Below are positions 1 through 8,820 of a stretch of 44,489 bases of DNA, piece after piece (the first letter of the stretch is position 1; every line of letters starts with the position of its first letter). The notes under the pieces are model-generated. The model did no database searches, was not told where the DNA came from, and saw only the letters and a list, made by a program, of their open reading frames with translations. Position numbers and translations under genes: made by a program. Source of the DNA: an uncultured Bacteroidia bacterium (GTDB lineage Bacteria; Bacteroidota; Bacteroidia; Bacteroidales; UBA932); NCBI GenBank assembly GCA_902796555.1, contig CADBPR010000067.1, forward strand, positions 1 to 44,489. Reading direction: 5' to 3'.

Positions 1-465
1 CTGGTTCTTCGGACGGATGAACATGTTGGTCACGAAATGGGCCTGCCATGCCACCTCCATGATGAAACGGACCTTCATGCGGGTGTCCTTGTGGGTACCG
101 CAGAAACCGTCCACGACGTAGAGGCGCTTGCCGCTAAGCTGCTGCTGGGCGAGTTTCTTGACGGCCTTCCAGGTCTTTTCGCTCATCTTGTGGTTGTCAT
201 TCGGATAACCGTCGGTCGTCCACCAGATCTCACCGGGAGCACCTTCCTTGGTGGTCTTGTCGTAGACAATGTATTTGTCTTTGGGGGAACGTCCGGTATA
301 GATACCGGTCATCACGTTGATAGCGCCGAGTTCGGTCACCTGTCCTTTGTCGAAGCCTTCGAGGCCGGGTTTGGTCTCTTCGTTATAGAGGACTTCATAC
401 GTAGGGTTGTAAAGAATTTCCTTTACGCCGGTGATACCGTACTTTCTTAAATCCATTTTGGGCAT
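1..465 (-). CDS. pckA: Phosphoenolpyruvate carboxykinase (ATP), N-terminal part, cut by window edge
   Basis: This encodes the first 155 residues of ATP-dependent PEP carboxykinase, which interconverts oxaloacetate plus ATP with PEP, CO2 and ADP in the cytoplasm. In anaerobic Bacteroidales it usually runs in the CO2-fixing direction towards succinate. The reverse-strand translation starts [17 protein letters not shown] and contains [35 protein letters not shown] and KDKYIV, all typical of the family's N-terminal domain. It continues to [13 protein letters not shown] at the window edge. The ATG at 465-463 lies behind a -7 promoter element, and an in-frame ATG three codons later (MDLRKYG) is also possible. 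The catalytic P-loop domain lies outside the window. The long plus-strand frame over 37-450 is only a shadow of this gene. Confidence 0.95.
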   Translation of the reverse strand, partial: MPKMDLRKYGITGVKEILYNPTYEVLYNEETKPGLEGFDKGQVTELGAINVMTGIYTGRSPKDKYIVYDKTTKEGAPGEIWWTTDGYPNDNHKMSEKTWKAVKKLAQQQLSGKRLYVVDGFCGTHKDTRMKVRFIMEVAWQAHFVTNMFIRPKNQ

Positions 466-505
466 AGTTGTTTTGTATGTTTTGAGTTATAACTTTTCTA
501 TCCGG

Positions 506-513
506 CAAAGTTA
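506..513 (-). promoter_or_regulatory. Putative -7 promoter element for pckA
   Basis: On the minus strand this reads TAACTTTG, a match to the Bacteroidota -7 consensus TAnnTTTG, about 40 bases upstream of the pckA ATG. I see no convincing -33 TTTG at the right distance. The intergenic region 466-616 serves two divergent genes, pckA and recQ. Confidence 0.55.
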
Positions 514-545
514 ACAAAAAGCATCGAAAGTTGCTAAATTATTCG

Positions 546-553
546 TACTTTTG
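546..553 (+). promoter_or_regulatory. Putative -7 promoter element for recQ
   Basis: TACTTTTG matches TAnnTTTG and lies about 63 bases upstream of the recQ start. It is divergent from the pckA promoter element, so the two promoters are back to back in a 151-bp gap. Confidence 0.5.
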
Positions 554-616
554 TAAGCCTCGCCGGGCTGTTTTAACTGCAAATAATCTGCCACCGGCAC
601 CGGCAGAAAACATTAA

Positions 617-2404
617 ATGGTTTTAGATTTGTCGCCGCTGGACATACTCCGTTCGTACTGGGGGTACGAGAGCTTCCGCCCCTTGCAGGAAGACATCATC
701 CGTGCCGCCCTGGAAGACCGTGACGTCCTGGCCATCCTGCCCACCGGCGGCGGCAAATCGGTCTGTTTCCAGGTCCCGGCCCTCGCCCGCGAAGGCATCG
801 CCCTGGTGGTGACCCCGCTCATCGCGCTGATGAAAGACCAGGTGCAGAACCTTGCGGCCCGGGGCATCCGCGCGATTGCCGTCCATGCCGGCATGAACAC
901 GCGCGAAGTGGAACTGGCCCTGAACAACGCCGCGTACGGCGACTACAAATTCCTGTATCTCTCGCCCGAGCGGCTGGGAACCCGGATGTTCCGCTACTGG
1001 CTACCGCGCCTGCAGGTCAGTTATATCGTCGTGGACGAAGCGCACTGTATCTCGCAGTGGGGGTATGATTTCCGGCCGGACTATCTGCGCATCGGAGACA
1101 TCCGCAAGGTCGTCGACGCACCGGTGATTGCCCTGACCGCCACCGCCACTCCGAAGGTGGCCGAAGACATCATGGACCGCCTGGACTTCCGCGAACGGCT
1201 GCTCCTCAAGAGCGGTTTCGAGCGGCCCAACCTGTCCTATATCGTCCGGCACTGCCAGGACAAACTCGGCCAGCTCCTCTCCGTCTGCAACGGGGTCCCT
1301 GGGACCGGCATCGTCTATGTCCGGAACCGGCGCAAAACCGAGGAAATCGCCGACTTCCTGCAGGCGCAGGGCCTCTCCGCTTCTTTCTATCACGCCGGCC
1401 TGGGCCACCTGGTCCGGACCGCCCGTCAGGAGGAATGGAAGCAAGGGAAGGTGCGGATCATGGTCTGCACGAATGCCTTCGGCATGGGTATCGACAAGCC
1501 GGACGTGCGTTTTGTCGTACACCTGGACCTGCCGGAATCCCCGGAAGCCTATTTCCAGGAAGCCGGCCGCGCCGGGCGGGACGGGCTGCGTTCCTATGCC
1601 GTTCTGCTGTGGAACGGAAACGACGTCTCCCGGCTGAAACAAATCGAGAAACTGTCCTATCCTTCCCTGGCGTATATCGAAGACGTCTACCAGAAGCTGC
1701 ACGCCTTTTTCGGCATCCCCTACGGAGCCGGCGAAGGAAGGCAGCTGAAATTCGACCTGTCGGCCTTCTGCCAGGCATACAAGCTGGAACGCGCATCGGC
1801 CTATTACGCCATGAAATACATCGAACGGGAGGACCACTGGTCCTATTCCGAAGATATCGACGTAAACACCCGGGTCAAGATTATCGCGGACCGGACCGCC
1901 CTGTATGACACCGACCTGCCGGACCGCAGGATGGTGCCGCTGCTGGACGAGCTGATGCGCCGCTGCGAAGGGATTTTTTCCTACCCCGTGCCGGTAGACG
2001 AAGCCTTTTTCTCCGAACGGCTGGGCGTTAGCGTGGCGGAATACCGGCAGTTGCTGTACCGGCTTTCCCTGGAGCATATCATCCATTATGTGCCGCAGGT
2101 CCATTCCGATGTCATCTACCTCCACCATGAGCGCCTGCAGCCCGGAAACGTCCGCCTGTCACCGCAGCGATATGCCATGCTGATGGACAGTTCGCACGGC
2201 CGTCTGGCCGCGATGATGGACTACGCTTCGGAAGAAGATACCTGCCGCTCACGCTACCTGCTGGCCTATTTCGGGCAAACGGAAAGCGCGGACTGCGGAC
2301 AGTGCGACATCTGCCGTGCCCGGAAAGCGACACCGTCCCGGGACCCCGAGGCCGTATATGGGAAAGATCTCGCAGCTGCGCGGGAACAAGAAGACGCCGT
2401 ATGA
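617..2404 (+). CDS. recQ: ATP-dependent DNA helicase RecQ
   Basis: This is a 595-residue superfamily 2 helicase that unwinds DNA 3'-5' in recombination and fork repair. Helicase motifs are clear: FRPLQEDII (the Q-motif region), Walker A TGGGKS at residues 43-48, DEAH at 140-143 followed by CISQWG (the RecQ aromatic-loop region), TATATP (motif III), and GMGIDKPDVRFV with QEAGRAGRDG (motifs V-VI). A cysteine cluster near the C-terminus (C-R-S-R-Y ... DCGQCDIC) is the zinc-binding element. The protein ends about 25 residues after it, so no HRDC domain is present, as in many short Bacteroidota RecQ proteins. The stop overlaps the next gene's start by ATGA, which implies translational coupling. 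Confidence 0.95.
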   Translation: MVLDLSPLDILRSYWGYESFRPLQEDIIRAALEDRDVLAILPTGGGKSVCFQVPALAREGIALVVTPLIALMKDQVQNLAARGIRAIAVHAGMNTREVELALNNAAYGDYKFLYLSPERLGTRMFRYWLPRLQVSYIVVDEAHCISQWGYDFRPDYLRIGDIRKVVDAPVIALTATATPKVAEDIMDRLDFRERLLLKSGFERPNLSYIVRHCQDKLGQLLSVCNGVPGTGIVYVRNRRKTEEIADFLQAQGLSASFYHAGLGHLVRTARQEEWKQGKVRIMVCTNAFGMGIDKPDVRFVVHLDLPESPEAYFQEAGRAGRDGLRSYAVLLWNGNDVSRLKQIEKLSYPSLAYIEDVYQKLHAFFGIPYGAGEGRQLKFDLSAFCQAYKLERASAYYAMKYIEREDHWSYSEDIDVNTRVKIIADRTALYDTDLPDRRMVPLLDELMRRCEGIFSYPVPVDEAFFSERLGVSVAEYRQLLYRLSLEHIIHYVPQVHSDVIYLHHERLQPGNVRLSPQRYAMLMDSSHGRLAAMMDYASEEDTCRSRYLLAYFGQTESADCGQCDICRARKATPSRDPEAVYGKDLAAAREQEDAV

Positions 2405-3285
2405 AGAAAACCGTAAAACTGACGTTCATGGGAACGGGCACCTCGCAAGGGGTGCCGATTATCGGATGCACCTGCCCGGTCTGCCGGTCGCAGGACCCGC
2501 GGGACAAGCGTTTCCGTTCTTCCGCCTATGTAGAATACGGCGGCATGGCCATCCTCGTGGATGCCGGACCGGATTTCCGCAGCCAGATGCTGCGGGCGGG
2601 CATCGGCCACTTGGACGCAATCCTGCTGACCCACAACCACAAGGACCACACCGGCGGGCTGGACGACGTCCGTTCGCTGAATTATATCGACCGGAAGGCC
2701 GTGGAAATCTTCTGCGAGCCCCTTGTGCTGGATACCTTGAAACGCGAATATGCCTATGCCTTCGAGGAGGTCAAGTATCCCGGCGCGCCGGAATGGAATA
2801 TCCATCTTATTGACGAACAGCCGTTTACAGTCAAGCGAAACAGTGGTTATGAGCTGGAATGGGTCCACGATGTGGGCTATCGGTACCGCCCGATTGAAGG
2901 AGCCGTACCGGATGTAGAGGAAGTCACGGTCGTGCCCGTCCGGGGCTTCCACGGCCAGATGCCGGTGCTGGGATTCCGTTTCGGGAGTATCGCCTATCTG
3001 ACGGATATGAGCCGCATCGAGGAGAGCGAGCTGGCCAAATTGCGCGGCCTTGACCACCTCACCCTCAACACGGTAAGCTACCGCCCCCACCATTCCCACT
3101 TCTCCCTTGACCAGGCGCTCGAACTGGCCGACCGCATCGGCGCAGGGCACACCTGGCTGACCCACCTCAGCCATACCTTCCCGACATATGATTGTTTCTG
3201 CGAAGATCTGGCTTCGCTATGTGCCGCCCGCGGTATCCGTTCCACGGTCCTTCCTGCCTATGACGGGCTGATTCTGGAGGCATAG
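2401..3285 (+). CDS. Metallo-beta-lactamase-fold hydrolase, PhnP-like
   Basis: This is a 294-residue metallohydrolase. The N-terminus has a GTGTSQGVPIIGCTCPVC signature typical of the PhnP/YcbJ-like branch, and the metal-binding motif THNHKDH is at residues 77-83 (His78, His80, Asp82, His83). Later histidines that probably complete the binuclear site include those in FHGQMP and LTHLSHTF. Related enzymes cleave phosphodiesters; PhnP acts on cyclic ribose phosphates. No phn genes are nearby, so the substrate is unknown. I chose the ATG at 2401 because it overlaps the recQ stop (ATGA) and gives the family N-terminus. The upstream extension in this frame to 2302 lies inside recQ and is not used. 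It has no signal peptide and should be cytoplasmic. Confidence 0.88.
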   Translation: MKKTVKLTFMGTGTSQGVPIIGCTCPVCRSQDPRDKRFRSSAYVEYGGMAILVDAGPDFRSQMLRAGIGHLDAILLTHNHKDHTGGLDDVRSLNYIDRKAVEIFCEPLVLDTLKREYAYAFEEVKYPGAPEWNIHLIDEQPFTVKRNSGYELEWVHDVGYRYRPIEGAVPDVEEVTVVPVRGFHGQMPVLGFRFGSIAYLTDMSRIEESELAKLRGLDHLTLNTVSYRPHHSHFSLDQALELADRIGAGHTWLTHLSHTFPTYDCFCEDLASLCAARGIRSTVLPAYDGLILEA

Positions 3286-3335
3286 CGACGCACGAATTTT
3301 GGCGGCAGCGCGGCGTCCCGTTCAAAAAAAAGCCG

Positions 3336-3343
3336 TATCTTTG
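3336..3343 (+). promoter_or_regulatory. Putative -7 promoter element in front of a gene stub
   Basis: TATCTTTG is an exact TAnnTTTG match, 20 bases before an ATG that opens only a 23-codon frame. The promoter seems to have outlived its gene. Confidence 0.5.
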
Positions 3344-3362
3344 CCGGACCAAACCGAAAACT

Positions 3363-3434
3363 ATGAGAACTGCCATTTACGGAGCCGGCTCCCTGCTCAG
3401 GCCCGGCTTTCGGAACCTCGCGCTGTTCCGATAG
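3363..3434 (+). pseudogene. Possible remnant of a ketopantoate-reductase-like gene
   Basis: The frame reads MRTAIYGAGSL, closely resembling the Rossmann N-terminus of 2-dehydropantoate 2-reductases (M-K-T-A-I-Y-G-A-G-S-L-G). It then runs into unrelated residues and stops after 23 codons. A -7 promoter element sits just upstream. I could not find the rest of the protein downstream in any frame, so this would be a stub left by a deletion. Eleven residues are little evidence and the match could be chance. The rest of 3286-3675 holds only a hairpin and a terminator. Confidence 0.35.
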
Positions 3435-3496
3435 GGGTTCAGCAGCCTCATGACACCGTTTTGAAAAGCATAGTGATTACCAGTTACTTACAGCTT

Positions 3497-3522
3497 GTCC
3501 ATCCTTCTTTCGCAGGATGGAC
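3497..3522. repeat. Perfect 9-bp stem hairpin
   Basis: GTCCATCCT and AGGATGGAC flank an 8-base loop. No T-run follows, so it is not an obvious terminator. It lies in the noncoding gap between the hydrolase gene and the end of the surface operon, and its function is unknown. Confidence 0.5.
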
Positions 3523-3623
3523 AATTCATAATTCATTGGCACTCAGATAGGTTCGCGAAACACCTTTTGCTCGGAGATTTCTTATTTTTCTTCATTCGTA
3601 AAGGAGGTAACCCGATGAATCTA

Positions 3624-3655
3624 CAAAAAAAGAGGCTGACCGATTGGCCAGCCTC
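3624..3655 (-). terminator. Intrinsic terminator of the surface-protein operon
   Basis: On the minus strand GAGGCTGGCC, a short AATC loop, and GGTCAGCCTC are followed by TTTTTTT. It lies about 20 bases after the stop of the 1098-residue lipoprotein gene. Confidence 0.85.
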
Positions 3656-3675
3656 CATCGTATCTGTCGTAATAC

Positions 3676-6600
3676 TTATTCGAGGGTCACGACAATGGAA
3701 GTAGCACGTACCTGCGCAGAAGCGGCGGTGAAGGTTACCTCAGAAGCCGAACCTGACCAAGTACCCACTGATTCCTCATAAGAATAGCCTTCCACAGCTG
3801 CGAAACAACCAGGGCCATACTTAGTTGTACCACTAGCCTGGCAATTGAAGACAATGCTCTTGATTGCTCTTCCATTCTGAGCCTGGAAGGAAATTGTAGC
3901 GTCCTTATAGACACGAACCTCGCCAGAAGAAGCAACAAGACCGTTGCTGAGAATAACCGTCAGGGATTCGAAGCTTCCGGTCTGTTCACCTGCAGTACCA
4001 GTCATGCCACCTGCATTTTCTCCATTGATAGTCACAACTATGGACTCTGCAGGCTTTTCACCAGCCGCAATCTGAGCGACAGTGATAACCTTCACTACAT
4101 CTTCCTGCCCTGACTGGGTCAGTGTAATGGTGATGGAACCTTCGCGAGCGTCTCCCGTGTTGGCAGAAACAGTATAGGTAACACCTTCGGCGCTCAGTGT
4201 CGCTGCGGTCACGACAGTACCGTCGCAAGTCACTTTAGCTTCATAGCCATCACCGTTCTCAATAGACACCTTGGCTACGGCATCCACAACACCCTCAGCA
4301 GGCACGCCGGAGATGTTGCCGGCAGTGATGGTCGCCGGAACGAATACATATTCGGAAGTTTTTCCGTTCAAAGAATAGAGGTAACCTTTCTTGTTGGCGA
4401 TTTCAGGCGTTTCACCCTTATAGTTGACAGCCGTTCCACAAACAATAACATCGTCGCCGACGGCAATCTGAGTATTACCTTCAACCCATGCTTTATTCTC
4501 CAGGAAGTAAACACCGTAGGCGATAAACTGCGTCCCTTCCGTTGTTCCGTCCTCAGAAATATTAAAGGTAGCTGTTCCGTAACTTGCACTGAAGGTGTAT
4601 TTGATAGAGGAAACTTTACCCTTGACATAAATCGGGGCTTCAGTCTCGGCATCAGCTTCCAGAGCACTTACAGCTGCATAAGCACCTGCAGCAGTGTAAG
4701 GATCCTCCAGGGTACCGGAACCGGTCTGGGCCGGCTGCGGATCCTGGGATTCGTCGGCGGCGGCAACGGTGACAGGGATGGAGATGACCTTCTCGTTGTA
4801 ACCTTCAGCGGTGATGGTAGCGGTGATTTCGGTCTCGCCGACAGCGACACCTGTCACAATACCCTCAGCAATCGTAGCGACGGTCTCGTCCTTGGAGGCG
4901 AGCACGACGGTAGCACCTTCGGCCGGGTCGGTAACGGTAACCTCAACCTTCTCGGAAGATTCACCCACCTTGACGGAGACGGCCTTTACACCCGCCTCAG
5001 CCACGATATCCTTCAGGACAACCGGGTCTTCGGACGTTTCAACCGGAGTGCCTTCGCCATAGGTCACCTCCATCTTTGCGATACGGCGATTTCCGGAAGT
5101 TCCATCAATAGTAAAAACGACCTCGGTAGCAGAACCGGTCCAAACATTCTCAGCTAGTTCGCCGGAATCAGCCAGGATGGCATTGCTTCCGTCGGAAGCA
5201 CCGAAGGTAAAGACAACTTTGGAGATGTTCGCACCGTTGATGGTAACCGTATTGCCAGCATAGGTACGCACGGCATCGCCACTTGTATAATACTTCGGAG
5301 CGTTCTTGTTCGTTCCTGCAGCAAACGTAACGGTAATAGGAGCTTTGGTCTTGCTTCCAATCTCAACACCATTCTCAAAGGCATAGGTACCGGTAGCTGC
5401 AGTGAAGTCAAATACGACAGATCCGCTAGTTCCCGGATCCACGCTCGGATCTCCGCTGGTTTCCTCTTCCTCTTTCTTGATGACAACCTTGGTACCTTCA
5501 GCGGTATCGGTAGCCTGATTCTTCCAGTTGTAGCCTTCCACGAGGGTCACGTAGGTAACCTCGTCGGCATTGCCTTCGCCGCGGACGATGGTCTCGACGG
5601 AACCGGCGAGTTCGACATTACCCTTGAGAACCTCAATGACCTTGGCGCTGAAATCCTTCGCAATCACGAGGGTACCGTTACCGGTGGTGGAAATCACCTG
5701 GGTAGCGGAACCGTTGGTGAGGGTCACGTGCGCGGCAGGGAGGTTGACCGTAACGACGCCCAGGTCGAGACCGGCCGGGAGAACGATGGTCACATCACCG
5801 GCATAAGCAGCAGTAGCGCCTTCGTCCTGGATGGTCAGGACAGGAGCGGCGGCTTCACCCGTCTCGAAACCGGCGACCGTGAAGGTCAGGTCTTTGGAAG
5901 TCATGCCGGCAGGAACCACGATGGTGGTATTGTCGGTCTTGACCGTCTCAATCACATAGCTCAGCGGGTCGCTGCTCTCCTTATCCTCGACGAGGGCGGC
6001 GTTGGTAGCCGTCACATCGGTAACGACTTCGATATCTTTCTCATAGTCCGGCGTATTCCAGTTGGCGTCGACAGTGACGTTGATGGTCGCCTCGGCCGTG
6101 AAGATATTACCGGAGATATTCGTGCGATAGTTCTTCTGGACGGGAACATTGGCGATGGCCTTGTCACCCGTATAGGCCCAACGCTTGGCAGCGTCGTTGA
6201 CAGCACCTTCGGCGGTGAATTCCACCGTAGCGAGCTGCTCTTCACCTGCCAGGACATAACCGGAAGCGATGGTCGGAAGGAGATCGGAAGCAGCGGCGGC
6301 GAACGTATAATCAGCCGAGCCGGAGACTTCGCCGGAAATGAGGTCGAGGCTGGTCGGCATACCCTTTACAACGAGGTTGGACTGGGTGAAAGCCACACCG
6401 GCTTTTTCAGCAGCGGATTTACCGCCGTCGGCCGGAACAGCCAGGTCGGTCGCAATCACGTTCACCTGGGCGACAACGCGCTTGAGGGTCGCGGACAGCT
6501 GGGAGTCCTCACTGACAGGACCGTTGGTCTCGATGCAGGCGGCGAAAGCGTCGCGGGCCTCGTCATTGATGGTACCGGCAGGATTGACCGCTACGGTAGC

Positions 6601-6972
6601 ACCGTTGGCCGTAATCGTGGCGGTATAGGCGTCAGAAGCGGGGTCCTGCGCCCAGAATACGAAACGGTAGGCCTGGCCCTTGACCAGACGCAGGGAAATG
6701 GTGGCCTTGCCACCCTCGAGGGTTTCCGCGTTGTCTCCCAGCAGGGACAGATCCTGCATGAAGACAGGGGCATCAGCAGTGATGTCATACACACCCATCT
6801 GGAGAGCGGTGGCCTGAGCGCCGTCACCGGCCTTGGTCGCCTGACCCAGGGAAAGTGCAATGTTCACATTGGCGAAATCGCTCTCGCTGACAGCGACCGG
6901 GGCGATTTCCCTTGCGCAGGAAGCAACCAGTACTAAGGCTGCAACCGCTACTGAATAAAGCAATTTTTTCAT
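3676..6972 (-). CDS. Large multidomain surface lipoprotein, DUF6562/fimbrillin-like N-terminus with Ig-like and OB-like modules
   Basis: This 1098-residue protein has a lipoprotein signal (MKKLLYSVAVAALVLVASC, Cys19). Residues about 25-305 resemble the DUF6562/Mfa-like fimbrillin domain, ending in a segment like GNIFTAEATINVTVDANWN. Residues about 310-500 are repetitive and valine/threonine-rich, probably beta-solenoid. A beta module at about 520-640 ends VWTGSATEVVFTIDG. Next come a Big_2-like Ig domain (about 660-745; DETVATIAEGIVTGVAVG), an OB-like module (about 755-870; YVKGKVSSIKYTFSASYG), a BACON-like segment (about 890-970), and a final module ending TWSGSASEVTFTA that echoes the one at 520-640. 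It is the last gene of a four-gene operon, 32 bases after the previous stop. I infer a cell-surface adhesin or stalk component; the ligand is unknown. Confidence 0.8.
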   Translation of the reverse strand: MKKLLYSVAVAALVLVASCAREIAPVAVSESDFANVNIALSLGQATKAGDGAQATALQMGVYDITADAPVFMQDLSLLGDNAETLEGGKATISLRLVKGQAYRFVFWAQDPASDAYTATITANGATVAVNPAGTINDEARDAFAACIETNGPVSEDSQLSATLKRVVAQVNVIATDLAVPADGGKSAAEKAGVAFTQSNLVVKGMPTSLDLISGEVSGSADYTFAAAASDLLPTIASGYVLAGEEQLATVEFTAEGAVNDAAKRWAYTGDKAIANVPVQKNYRTNISGNIFTAEATINVTVDANWNTPDYEKDIEVVTDVTATNAALVEDKESSDPLSYVIETVKTDNTTIVVPAGMTSKDLTFTVAGFETGEAAAPVLTIQDEGATAAYAGDVTIVLPAGLDLGVVTVNLPAAHVTLTNGSATQVISTTGNGTLVIAKDFSAKVIEVLKGNVELAGSVETIVRGEGNADEVTYVTLVEGYNWKNQATDTAEGTKVVIKKEEEETSGDPSVDPGTSGSVVFDFTAATGTYAFENGVEIGSKTKAPITVTFAAGTNKNAPKYYTSGDAVRTYAGNTVTINGANISKVVFTFGASDGSNAILADSGELAENVWTGSATEVVFTIDGTSGNRRIAKMEVTYGEGTPVETSEDPVVLKDIVAEAGVKAVSVKVGESSEKVEVTVTDPAEGATVVLASKDETVATIAEGIVTGVAVGETEITATITAEGYNEKVISIPVTVAAADESQDPQPAQTGSGTLEDPYTAAGAYAAVSALEADAETEAPIYVKGKVSSIKYTFSASYGTATFNISEDGTTEGTQFIAYGVYFLENKAWVEGNTQIAVGDDVIVCGTAVNYKGETPEIANKKGYLYSLNGKTSEYVFVPATITAGNISGVPAEGVVDAVAKVSIENGDGYEAKVTCDGTVVTAATLSAEGVTYTVSANTGDAREGSITITLTQSGQEDVVKVITVAQIAAGEKPAESIVVTINGENAGGMTGTAGEQTGSFESLTVILSNGLVASSGEVRVYKDATISFQAQNGRAIKSIVFNCQASGTTKYGPGCFAAVEGYSYEESVGTWSGSASEVTFTAASAQVRATSIVVTLE

Positions 6973-7004
6973 TAAGATAAAGGTTTATGAAGTTAATAAA
7001 GTAT

Positions 7005-7820
7005 TTAATACGTAAACAAAGTCCCTTTCAGCTTGGTCCGCCAGTTGGCGGCTACAGGCACATCGGTACTCTCCCGCTCCGCGCCGACCTTGCCGCCGAT
7101 GCGGGGCGTCAGCACCACTTTCTGCAGTGCGGAGGCAGCCGGCAGGACATACACGAACGCTGCGCGGGTATATTGGTAGTTTTCGTCCACCAGCTCATCG
7201 CCGGGAACCGCGGCAAAATCAAACCGCACCGCCTCCGCCAACGGGTCGGAAGCGACAGCGGTCAGTGCATTATAGGAAGCCGCCACACCGCCCTGAAGCG
7301 TAACGGCGGTTTCGACGTCCCCGGGAAGGTTGTCCAGCGATTCGTCCGAAAGGAAGTCCAGCATCGCGACGGCACGGGTCAGCGTCACGTTCACCGCCAT
7401 ATCCCGGTCCACCGTAACGGTTTCAACCGCCCGGAAGGCATCCCCCTTCTCATCGCTGGCCACGGCGGCGGTATAATCGGCCGTAATGGCCGTCACGTCG
7501 CCGTCCGTCAATGTGTAGGGGCCGTCTTCCGCCTGTGCCCAGAACGCCAGGTTGTAGCTGTTGCCCGTCGCCAGGTTCAGGGAGAAGGCAAAACCTCCGT
7601 TTTCACGGGAGACACAGGTGCGGAACTGGGGCAATTCTTCCCCGGTCGCCTGGTCGAACACGCAGACATAGAGTTGGTTGACCGTATTTCCGTCGGAGAC
7701 GGCCTTGGTCTGAAGGTCGGGCCGGGCCACGAAGGACACCGTCGCCGTTTCCTGCAGCGGAGCCCGCCCGCAGGAGAGCAGCACCAGGAAAGGAAGCGTA
7801 AGGAGTAAGAGTCGTTTCAT
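7005..7820 (-). CDS. DUF6562-like (fimbrillin-type) lipoprotein
   Basis: This is a 271-residue predicted lipoprotein: MKRLLLLTLPFLVLLSC gives the lipobox, with Cys at 17. Downstream are features shared with the N-terminal domain of the 1098-residue neighbour: KAVSDG near the start, an LATGNSYNLAFWAQ segment (compare LVKGQAYRFVFWAQ), a DAFRAVETVTV segment, LTRAVAMLDF, and a C-terminal VAANWRTKLKGTLFT. This is the DUF6562/Mfa-type fold, made of two beta-sandwich domains. The upstream stop is only 4 bases from this start. A longer frame beginning at 7853 would delete the signal peptide logic, so I use 7820. It may be a minor or major subunit of the same surface structure. Confidence 0.78.
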   Translation of the reverse strand: MKRLLLLTLPFLVLLSCGRAPLQETATVSFVARPDLQTKAVSDGNTVNQLYVCVFDQATGEELPQFRTCVSRENGGFAFSLNLATGNSYNLAFWAQAEDGPYTLTDGDVTAITADYTAAVASDEKGDAFRAVETVTVDRDMAVNVTLTRAVAMLDFLSDESLDNLPGDVETAVTLQGGVAASYNALTAVASDPLAEAVRFDFAAVPGDELVDENYQYTRAAFVYVLPAASALQKVVLTPRIGGKVGAERESTDVPVAANWRTKLKGTLFTY

Positions 7821-7824
7821 GGCG

Positions 7825-8820
7825 TTAGAAGGTAATATTGTGTTCTCCGTCAAAGGACGGGTCTATGCTGACGCCGGACACGGAGCCCTTCGTCAGGAAG
7901 CTGCCGGTCACGGTCGTGATGCCGCCCCGCTTCAGCGGAACGGTAATGCCCCGGATGGTACCGAGGTTCTCGCTCAAGGCGTCGAACAGGGTCACGGCCA
8001 GGGTCACCTGCGTCTCGTCCTCCGCCAGTACATAGTCGAAAGCGATTTCGATTTCCTCGTTCTCCTGTTCCACCAGGTTGCTGGTATAGCTGACACCGGT
8101 CGCGGAATTGACCGGACGGTCGTAGAACATGTTGTGCTGGCTGGGGAAGAACTGCATATAGTCCACCCGCGCCGTAAAACGGGAGAAATCGTACCCGGCC
8201 TTGGTCTCGTCCGCCTTCGTATCGTCATAGCCCAGGGACTTCACCAGCTTGGTGAGGAATTCCTGTTTGTCCGTAGCCACCAGGCGGTACTTGGCCAGGG
8301 GACGGTGCATCGGCATCACGACCAGGGCGGACATGCCGCTGGCGCGGATATCCGACACGTCGGCATCCACCTCGCCGGCGAAGGCGTCACGGTAGTCGCT
8401 GCTGCCCAGGTAGGTACCGGCGATGGAAACATGGGTGAAATCGGACGGTACCCAGAAGGTATCTTCCCGGTCGGCCGCCACGAAATCGGCCCACACCTGC
8501 AGTTTGTACTTGCCGGCAGGAAGGTTGATATGCAGGGTGTTGTCCATCGAAGAAGGGTCTTCCCGGTAGAAGGTGGCGGTATATTTCGGATGCCGGTCAT
8601 ACGCCACGCCGGAAAACTCGTAGGCGTTCAGGGTATAGCGCACGACATAGCGGGGCCCCGCCTTCGTCACGGTCTTGAAAGGCGTCATCGGATATTTGAA
8701 ATCCAGGTTGACGGCCACATCCACATCCCGGTTGCCTTCCGGGAATTCATGGACGAGACAGGACGGGAGCGCGAGCGCGGCCGCCATCGCCATCAGCATA
8801 TATTTCAAAGTTTTTCTCAT
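7825..8820 (-). CDS. FimB/Mfa2-like or DUF6562-type lipoprotein
   Basis: This 331-residue lipoprotein has the signal MRKTLKYMLMAMAAALALPSC (Cys21), followed by LVHEFPEG. The early position of a C-x-H-E-x-P motif and the YKLQVWADFV segment fit the anchoring/minor subunit families that accompany Bacteroidales fimbrillins. There are two beta-rich halves. The second, after about residue 170, holds KAGYDFSRFTARVDYMQFF. The start overlaps the stop of the DUF3575 gene by ATGA, so the two are translationally coupled. It may anchor the structure in the outer membrane; the exact family assignment (Mfa2-like or DUF6562) is uncertain. Confidence 0.72.
   Translation of the reverse strand: MRKTLKYMLMAMAAALALPSCLVHEFPEGNRDVDVAVNLDFKYPMTPFKTVTKAGPRYVVRYTLNAYEFSGVAYDRHPKYTATFYREDPSSMDNTLHINLPAGKYKLQVWADFVAADREDTFWVPSDFTHVSIAGTYLGSSDYRDAFAGEVDADVSDIRASGMSALVVMPMHRPLAKYRLVATDKQEFLTKLVKSLGYDDTKADETKAGYDFSRFTARVDYMQFFPSQHNMFYDRPVNSATGVSYTSNLVEQENEEIEIAFDYVLAEDETQVTLAVTLFDALSENLGTIRGITVPLKRGGITTVTGSFLTKGSVSGVSIDPSFDGEHNITF

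Noticed and set aside
37-450. Plus-strand frame of 137 codons at the left edge
   Set aside because: It is the antisense of the PEP carboxykinase reading frame, which gives a clear family match on the minus strand.
1001-2128. Long minus-strand frame opposite recQ
   Set aside because: It overlaps a complete helicase gene, has no recognisable domain, and arises from GC-rich codon bias.
2316-2813. Second forward frame overlapping the metallo-hydrolase start
   Set aside because: It is out of frame with the hydrolase, whose HxHxDH motif and ATGA coupling identify the real gene.
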